Source: Lithobates sylvaticus
Taxonomy: Eukaryota > Chordata > Amphibia > Anura > Ranidae
Length of the DNA stretch: 64,000 nucleotides
Direction: 5' to 3'
Assembly (NCBI GenBank): GCA_028564925.1
Contig: CM053029.1
Location: 184,888,286-184,952,285 of the forward strand
The translations under genes were made by a program, and so were the position numbers. The notes under the pieces were generated by a model. It saw only the letters and a list, made by a program, of their open reading frames with translations, ran no database searches and was not told the origin of the DNA. Below, in pieces: positions 58,265 through 64,000 of the stretch (position 1 is its first letter; every line of letters begins with the position of its first letter).

Positions 58265-59612
58265 AACTCTTTAGAACCCCATTTGTCCCCATTGTGGTGG
58301 TACCCCAGCAAACTTAATAAACATGTTATGGAGATGTCCCAAACTCCACCGATATTGGCAGGGCATAATTAAGACTATTAATGATGTGCTTCAAATTAAA
58401 CTATCATTGGATCCTGGAATGTGTCTGTTAAACATAATGGAGGAATCCAGCTTCTCTGAAAATACCTATGTCATAATAGTGAGAAGTTTGTTCCAGGCAC
58501 TGAAATTAATAGCACAGAAATGGATCTCCATATACCCACCGGTAGTGGAGGTATGGAGAACGCAAATAAAAGAAACCATATTAAAAGAGAAATACATGAA
58601 GATGTGATAGCTTTGACGGAGACACACGTTGAAGGGAGCATCCAGATGGCACTTCGCTGTCCATGGGTCGGATGGGCATTTCATTCTACCCACACATCCC
58701 ATGCTAGAGGTGTCTCAATTTTGATCGCTAAATCAGTACATTTTGAATTATGTGAGCTGTCCACTGACATGCAGGGACGATACATATTCCTCCTGGCTAA
58801 GCTATATGGCGAACTACTCCTCATACTGGCTTTCTATGTGCCACCCCCATTCAATATTACCATAATTAAAGAGGGACTGTCCTTTATGGCCCATCACCCT
58901 ACAACACCTGCAGTCTGGCTGGGTGATTTTAATATCACGCTAAATCCAACCCTGGACAGGCTACAATTGGCTTCACCCACCCTGAACACACCTACTGAAA
59001 TTAAACTCTCTAAGCTCATATCCACCTTTCATTTAACAGACACATGGCGCCACAAATTCCCACATACACAGTCATACTCTTGTTTTTCATCCACACATAA
59101 CTCCATGTCCCGTATAGATTTCATACTCATATCCCACATTTTAACACCACGACTGCTGGAGGCCGCATTCTGCCCCAGGATACTTTCGGACCACAGTCCC
59201 TACTGGATAACTCTGAACATCCCAATTGATAAACCACCAAGACCTTGGCGTTTAAACCCGTTCTGGCTCAAAAAAAAAAAAAATGAGGCTATTTGGAAAG
59301 GCTGGTTAGAGGTCTTGGGCCCTGAAATGTGAGATGTCTTAAAAGTGGAGGAGAGACATTAGCTGTGCGGATTGAGATGGGGTGTGGAAAGATTGGATTC
59401 CCTTAGAAAGAGAGGTGTGGGAGATTGGATTTGGGGTGGGAGGGGGGAGGATGAGAGGGAAATCGGGGGGGGGGGTTAAGAATTTTTTTTGGGGGGGGGG
59501 GGGGGGTTTAGGGTTATTAAATGTAATGTGTTTTTTTTGCTGTATCTGGATAATTTGAATGTGAAATGTATTAGATGTATTGATGGAAGAAAAATCACTG
59601 CAATAAAAATTA
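58265..59612 (+). mobile_element. Rearranged L1/Tx1-like LINE
   Basis: It reads, left to right: the ORF2 C-terminal zinc knuckle CPHCGGTPANLINMLWRCPK (58280-58340) and the following W-rich tail to about 58600; then an apurinic-type endonuclease part (DVIALTETH at 58598, WLGDFNITLNP at about 58920, SRIDFILIS at about 59110, SDHSPYW at about 59190) to about 59268; then a run of about 14 A; then AIWKGWLEVLGPEM, a stop, and a 3' UTR with AATAAAAATT at about 59602. In a normal element the endonuclease lies far upstream of the knuckle. The endonuclease keeps an open frame of 270 codons (58520-59332). Confidence 0.8.
59340..59530 (+). repeat. G-rich 3' UTR tract of the LINE
   Basis: After the LINE stop the sequence is purine-rich with several long G runs (about 59465-59475 and 59490-59508). 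Confidence 0.6.
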
Positions 59613-60532
59613 CCCCATTTATTAATTGTGCTATTGCCTTTTAATTTACACAACCTACCTACTAGCAATTTTTACCAATCTCCTTTAGTTCTTTAAGGGT
59701 AACAGTAAGGATCAGGTTGAAGGTTAGACTTACGGGTAAGGGTTAAAGTGAATTGGTGCTTTACACTCTATGGGTTCACTTTTGGGTTAAATAACTTTTT
59801 AGGTGTAATAAATGATTTCTTTAGGTGTCTAAAAATTCACGTAGAATAAGATATTTATGCAGACAATACCTGTACTGAAATTGTTGACTGCGAAACCCTT
59901 TGACAAAAATAGCCAAGTCATTTTTCAGAAACTGAAAACTAGTGTACCAAATAATGTGGTACAAGACGATCTCAGAAATGTAATTCAGCCATGGTATAGG
60001 ACGTTTGTTCTGTAAGACATGCCACTATGCCAGTCATTGAACCGTACCAATGTGCCATAGTTTGAGAGTAATCAAAATGATGCTGGTCACATTTATTTGA
60101 TTTATTTATAAAGCACTGACATTTTTTGCTGTACTTCAGAGAGCCTAGACCAATCATAACAGTCTCTCTCCAGAAGGAACATTAAAGCTGAATTCTAGAC
60201 AGACAGTTAGGTACACAGATGAAATATCCACTCCTAAGATTTACACAGCTCCACTGGATGAACCACTTACAGAAAGGAATATAGTAGTTTTCTCTTTCCA
60301 CCCTCAGCATGGTGACTATACCAGTAATAGAGCAGCAGCAGACTTCTGATATCATCCCTGCGCTCTCTCCTTATATTAGCATTTTCCTTGTCATTACATT
60401 TGCATACAGCACACCTTTGTACAGGTGACTGCAAGACGCTGCAATCAGGGCAAATTTAGATACTTACACTAGTTGCATTAAAAATGAGATCATTTATTAA
60501 TAAATACATACCTGCATTTATTTATGTCTTCA

Positions 60533-60971
60533 AAGAGGAGCTCCAGTATCCCCCCCAAAAAAAAAATTAAAGTCAGCCGCTACAAATACTGTCTGGCTTT
60601 TAATATAAAGACACTTTCCTGTCCAGTGATCCAGCGCTGTGCTCACCTGAGCCAATTCATCAATGGGCTTCAGGTCCAGGCACTGGCACCCAACTAAGAG
60701 GAACGGGCAGTGAAGGCTTGTGGCTTCACAGCCGTATTCCCACTGCGCATGTGTGAGTTGCACTGCACTTTGTGAATGGTCCCGCAGTCTCCCAGAAGGC
60801 TGCGGGGGAAGGAGGGGGTCTGAACTTTTGCTTGGATCTCCATCGCAAAACGACAGGAAGTGGGAGCAGGTACCTGGATAAAACAGGTACAGGACCCCTC
60901 CCCCAAAAAAGTGGCAATTGTTAAAGAGGAGGGAAACAAAGGGTGTGTCCCCGTTTGGGTGAAATTCCTCT
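60533..60971. mobile_element. TTAA-type MITE
   Basis: The left end AAGAGGAGCTCCAGTA and right end GGTGAAATTCCTCT are followed by TTAA at 60972-60975; the left flank is TTCA (60529-60532), probably a mutated TTAA. A further left end (AAAGGACAACTGTACTTTTA) starts at about 60979. Confidence 0.6.
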
Positions 60972-61563
60972 TTAAGCTTTAAAGGACAACTGTACTTTTA
61001 GTACAGTTGAGTGCAGCCTGTAATGTTACATACTTGCCTATCTCCCCATTACAGCAATCTTCTCTGTATGGCCTTAGCTGGTGCCATGCAGCCTTTCCTC
61101 TGAAAATGTCCACACTGGATCCTCTTCATAGTGTACATGTGTGAAGCTGACCCATTCATTCCAAAGGTAAGTCATGGTGGCCTTCAACAGTCTAGTGGAG
61201 TATGTCCCTTCTTTAGGAATGAATGGGGCCACCGCCAATAGTTACTATCTACTATGTACATAGATATATGCAATGTGTACCTATCTATTATAGGTACTAT
61301 TTGACTAATTACTTGCCAATTTAAGTGGAAGCCAGGATGTTTTTTTGGTTCTGTAAAGAAACTAAAACTTATAAAGGGAATCCAAGACAAGACAGCATTC
61401 AGATCATGGTGGGATCTGAGCTCAGAATTCCTGATGGCAAAAGTTTTAACCACTTAGTCGCTTTGCTGGCCACATTTACTTAGGCAATTTATACATTGTC
61501 TAGTGAGCACTGAGGGCATTCACCTTAGTTTGAGGGGCCCAACGTATGTACAGCAAGACTTAA

Positions 61564-61984
61564 AGAGGAAGTAAACCCTGATGTTTCCCTGCAAAGGTAA
61601 AGCATAATGGGCTACTATAGTAGCCCAGTATGTGTCACTTACCTGACACATGAGCCTGCAATGTCACTGCTGTCCTCTTCTCCACAAAGTTTCCATCTTC
61701 CTTCCGGGTTTAGCTGCTCCGGCGATGTGAGTGGCCGGAGCAGCGATGAAGTCACTCCGGCATGTTAGCCTTCACTAACGGCATGCTCAGTGTGCTTGCG
61801 CAGTTGTCTACGGCGTGCTTGTGCCGTTGTCTATGGCGCGCATGCGCCGTAGACATCGGTGCCCGGTTTTTGTAAAATATCTCCTTAACCGTGTAGGTTA
61901 AGGAGATATTTCTTGCACCTACAGGTAAGCCTTAATCTAGGCTTACCTATAGGTTAAAGTGGTCCCAGACAGTTTACAACCACT
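61564..61984. mobile_element. TTAA-flanked MITE (AGTGGTTGTAAA family)
   Basis: The left end AGAGGAAGTAAACCCTG and, inverted, the right end AGTGGTTGTAAACTG are flanked by TTAA at 61560-61563 and 61985-61988. Internally, an inverted pair around CTTAACC/GGTTAAGG forms a hairpin near 61880-61910, and GCGCATGCGCCGTAG-type CpG-rich text precedes it. Confidence 0.8.
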
Positions 61985-62027
61985 TTAAAGAGTGCAGAAG
62001 TTAGGAATAAATAACATACAGCATATT

Positions 62028-62242
62028 GGGGGTTATTTACTAAAGGAAAATCCATTTTGCACTGCAAGTGCACTTGTAAGTGCAGTCGCTGTGAGGGGGA
62101 CATGCAAGGAAAATAAAAAACAGCATTTTAGCTTGCACATGATTGGATGATAAAATCAGCAGAGCTTCCACTCATTTCCGATCTACCCCTACCCAAGTGC
62201 AGTTGCAGTGCAAAGTGGATTTGCCTTTCGTAAATAACCCCC
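62028..62242. mobile_element. MITE with GGGGGTTATTTAC ends
   Basis: The left end GGGGGTTATTTACTAAAGG and, inverted, the right end GGGGGTTATTTACGAAAGG bound 215 bases, flanked by ATT on both sides. The arms continue with ATCCA(T/C)TTTGCACTGCAA. Confidence 0.85.
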
Positions 62243-62849
62243 ATTGCATAAAGTGTGGTGGTCAAGAGTATGTAATATACAACATGGCTTGTAGGATGCA
62301 AGATCAGCAGCATGTAGCATACAATGCAGAAGTGGGGATGTCAGAGCTCTGGTGTCAGTGGTAGTAGGCATGCTGCGGTGATAGATGTCAGTGAGGGCAA
62401 GAATGCACTTGGCACTGCTGTCAGGAGTAACTTATTTCAGAGGATAGGCTACTTACTCTGTCCCACCAGCTCTGCCTCTGCCAAGTGAGGTCAGCTTTAG
62501 AACTATACAGATTCTGATGGTCCCTCCATAGTTTGTGCATTTTTGTTGGTAATACAGTGTACTGTTATATTACACCCACTTAAGGTCTGCATGCCCAGAC
62601 TGCTAGCAGTGCAGGATAATAAAGCAGAGGTTACAACATAATTTCACCTTCAGCTTCTATACCTTGAGCCTCAGCGTGCTTTGTGTGGCTATAACATTTG
62701 ATCTTGTTTAATGCTAAGGGTAGCCAATAGACTGGGGATTGCATAAGATCATTGGTCTAGAAGGGCATGAGTTATAACTCGGACCCTGAGTGCCTCATGG
62801 AGTACACTAGCTCTTGACAGCATTATGGATAGACTGAAATGTAGATAAT

Positions 62850-63330
62850 GCACACCGTGCTGGTGACTTTGAGAAATGGGACAATGATCCACTGCATCGA
62901 GAGAAAAAAATCAATGAACCTTAAGACAATTCCCGAGCGGGGTTGAAGCTCAGGTCCTTTCCTTCCCTGCCTCTTTCAAAGGACTATAAATGCATTGATT
63001 TTCATTATACCACTGTACACTCAACTTTCATTTTTCACTCCTTTGAGGGAAAGCATCTGGTGGGTTTATTAAAGGCAAAGATTGAATAGGAACAAGATTC
63101 GTTGTCAGCCGAGAAGAGGTATTGCAGGTGACTCCATCTCATCCCATAATATAAACCTCTGGAGGGTTCTGTTTTTCTTTTCAAAGATTAATTCTGACAA
63201 TGATCTTGATTAGTCCTTGTGCATTAAAGATGTAGCTCCATTCAGAACTGCCATTGTCTTTGTTCACTGCTAAGTGCTTTTTTTTTCTTCATTTAAATTT
63301 TCTTTTTATACGTTTTTTTTCTTGATTTTA
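62850..63330. other. Repeat-poor intron block
   Basis: No repeats or coding frame were recognised; balanced composition with a T-rich right edge. Candidate conserved non-coding DNA. Confidence 0.4.
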
Positions 63331-63474
63331 TTCTATTTTTTTGGCAGCACGGAGTCTGCATTATTCAGATAAAGTAAAAATAGTTTAAACAGTGGAAGTT
63401 TTCATTTGTTGAGAAACACTTTGACTACTTTTCAGGGGTAAAAAGTTTTAGACCTTCTAAAGGAATTAAGCGAA

Positions 63475-64000
63475 CAAACCAAACATAAATTTGCCCTGGT
63501 TTCCAAATTATTTTACCAACAGACTAACAAAAGTAGAAAACTACTAGCTAAACTGTCACAAGGCAGAAGAGCTAACATGACTGTTACAACATACACGATA
63601 ATACTGGTAAGAGTGATCAAAAATGGAGGATATAGCTGTTCAGTTTACTAAGTACTATGAATGATTATATAATTTACACTCTGAGAAATCAGGGGACTCT
63701 TGTCCTTTGGACCGGCACTGTTTAATCTATAAATATCTGATGACTCACAGTATGTTTTCAATTTCTCTATGCCAAAGAACTGGAAGAGCCCATTTCTACA
63801 AGTTAATTACTTTAAAACAAATGAAACCAGGAAAAATCCTAGGCACGGACGGGTTACCCTTTCAATATTATAAAAGCTTCTCTGACATCTTTATTCCTCA
63901 CTACCTACGGCCTTTCAAATTCTTAGCCCAAAACCCAACCCCTACAAATGCTTGAAGCCCATATCAGTGTTCTACACAAGAAAGGAAAGGATGCTACCCT
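63475..64000 (+). mobile_element. L1/Tx1-like LINE fragment, runs off the window
   Basis: The first part reads KFALVSKLFYQQTNKSRKLL and AKLSQGRRANMTVT (region between endonuclease and reverse transcriptase), then QFTKYYE with a break. Further right is LKQMKPGKILGTDGLPFQYY followed by KSFSDIFIPH, the reverse transcriptase motif PG.DGLP. After a stop at about 63952 the frame goes on with HISVLHKKGKDAT. It is broken in several places, and the catalytic FADD box lies outside the window, if present. Confidence 0.8.

Larger units (their letters stand above)
1..64000 (+). other. ANKS1B: Internal part of the ANKS1B gene
   Basis: Three + strand exons in the order, phase and spacing expected of ANKS1B lie in this window, so the whole window reads as the inside of one large gene. 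In vertebrates ANKS1B is very large and encodes AIDA-1/EB-1, a postsynaptic scaffold with ankyrin repeats, two SAM domains and a C-terminal PTB domain (known family facts). The window holds only the linker between SAM2 and PTB and the start of PTB. The next exon would be expected to begin with a sequence like ANCQKSTEQMKK; I did not find it. Everything else here is intron, mostly filled with transposons. The gene assignment is firm from the PTB motif. That the gene covers both window edges is inference. Confidence 0.88.
52687..64000 (+). other. ANKS1B: ANKS1B intron after exon C (incomplete)
   Basis: The intron starts with GTAAGC and runs past the right edge. The next PTB exon was not recognised. 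Confidence 0.8.

Overview
The window looks like a vertebrate genome segment, most likely from a ranid (true) frog. It is AT-rich intronic DNA crowded with frog-type repeats: Tc1 copies, PIF/Harbinger-like MITEs with 3-bp TWA target duplications, hAT elements with 8-bp duplications, many TTAA-flanked elements, and L1/Tx1-like and CR1-like LINE pieces. No tRNA, rRNA, CRISPR array or prokaryote-style operon was seen. The species call is inference from repeat style and from one frog-like host gene.

Only one host gene is supported: ANKS1B (AIDA-1/EB-1), on the + strand. Three internal coding exons with clean AG/GT boundaries lie at 20147-20289, 29864-29992 and 52615-52686. Together they give 114 residues, running from the linker after the SAM domains into the first strand and helix of the PTB domain. 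The introns are about 9.6 kb and 22.6 kb, with more than 11 kb on the right and 20 kb on the left, so the whole window lies inside this gene. Its start, ankyrin repeats, SAM domains, rest of the PTB domain and 3' end were not found here.

Layout. 0.3-4.2 kb: two Tc1 transposons side by side, one split by a Harbinger-like MITE and the other by a hAT element. 4.8-12.6 kb: MITEs, a LINE tail, mariner-type MITEs and the first of the large TTAA elements. 13.1-18.1 kb: a 1.07-kb TTAA element with GC-rich palindromic tandem repeats, a hAT-like element, and a C-rich minisatellite tract. 20.1-30 kb: exons A and B with MITEs, a hAT copy and several TTAA elements between them. 30-52.6 kb: the large intron, with a TTAA element nested in the end of another, an MITE inside a minisatellite, a near-perfect 152-bp fold-back, and a CR1-like fragment. 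52.6-64 kb: exon C followed at once by a long A/TA tract, then a long-TIR hAT-like element holding a Tc1, a rearranged LINE that carries its own 5' endonuclease part behind its 3' end, and a second LINE fragment that runs off the right edge.

No new gene system, defence system or other undescribed machinery is convincingly visible. The most unusual structures are the rearranged LINE, the nested and abutting TTAA elements, the fold-back at 37.65 kb, the palindromic GC array at 14.0 kb, and several repeat-free intron blocks that may be conserved regulatory DNA. All homology statements rest on recognising motifs by eye; no database search was possible.
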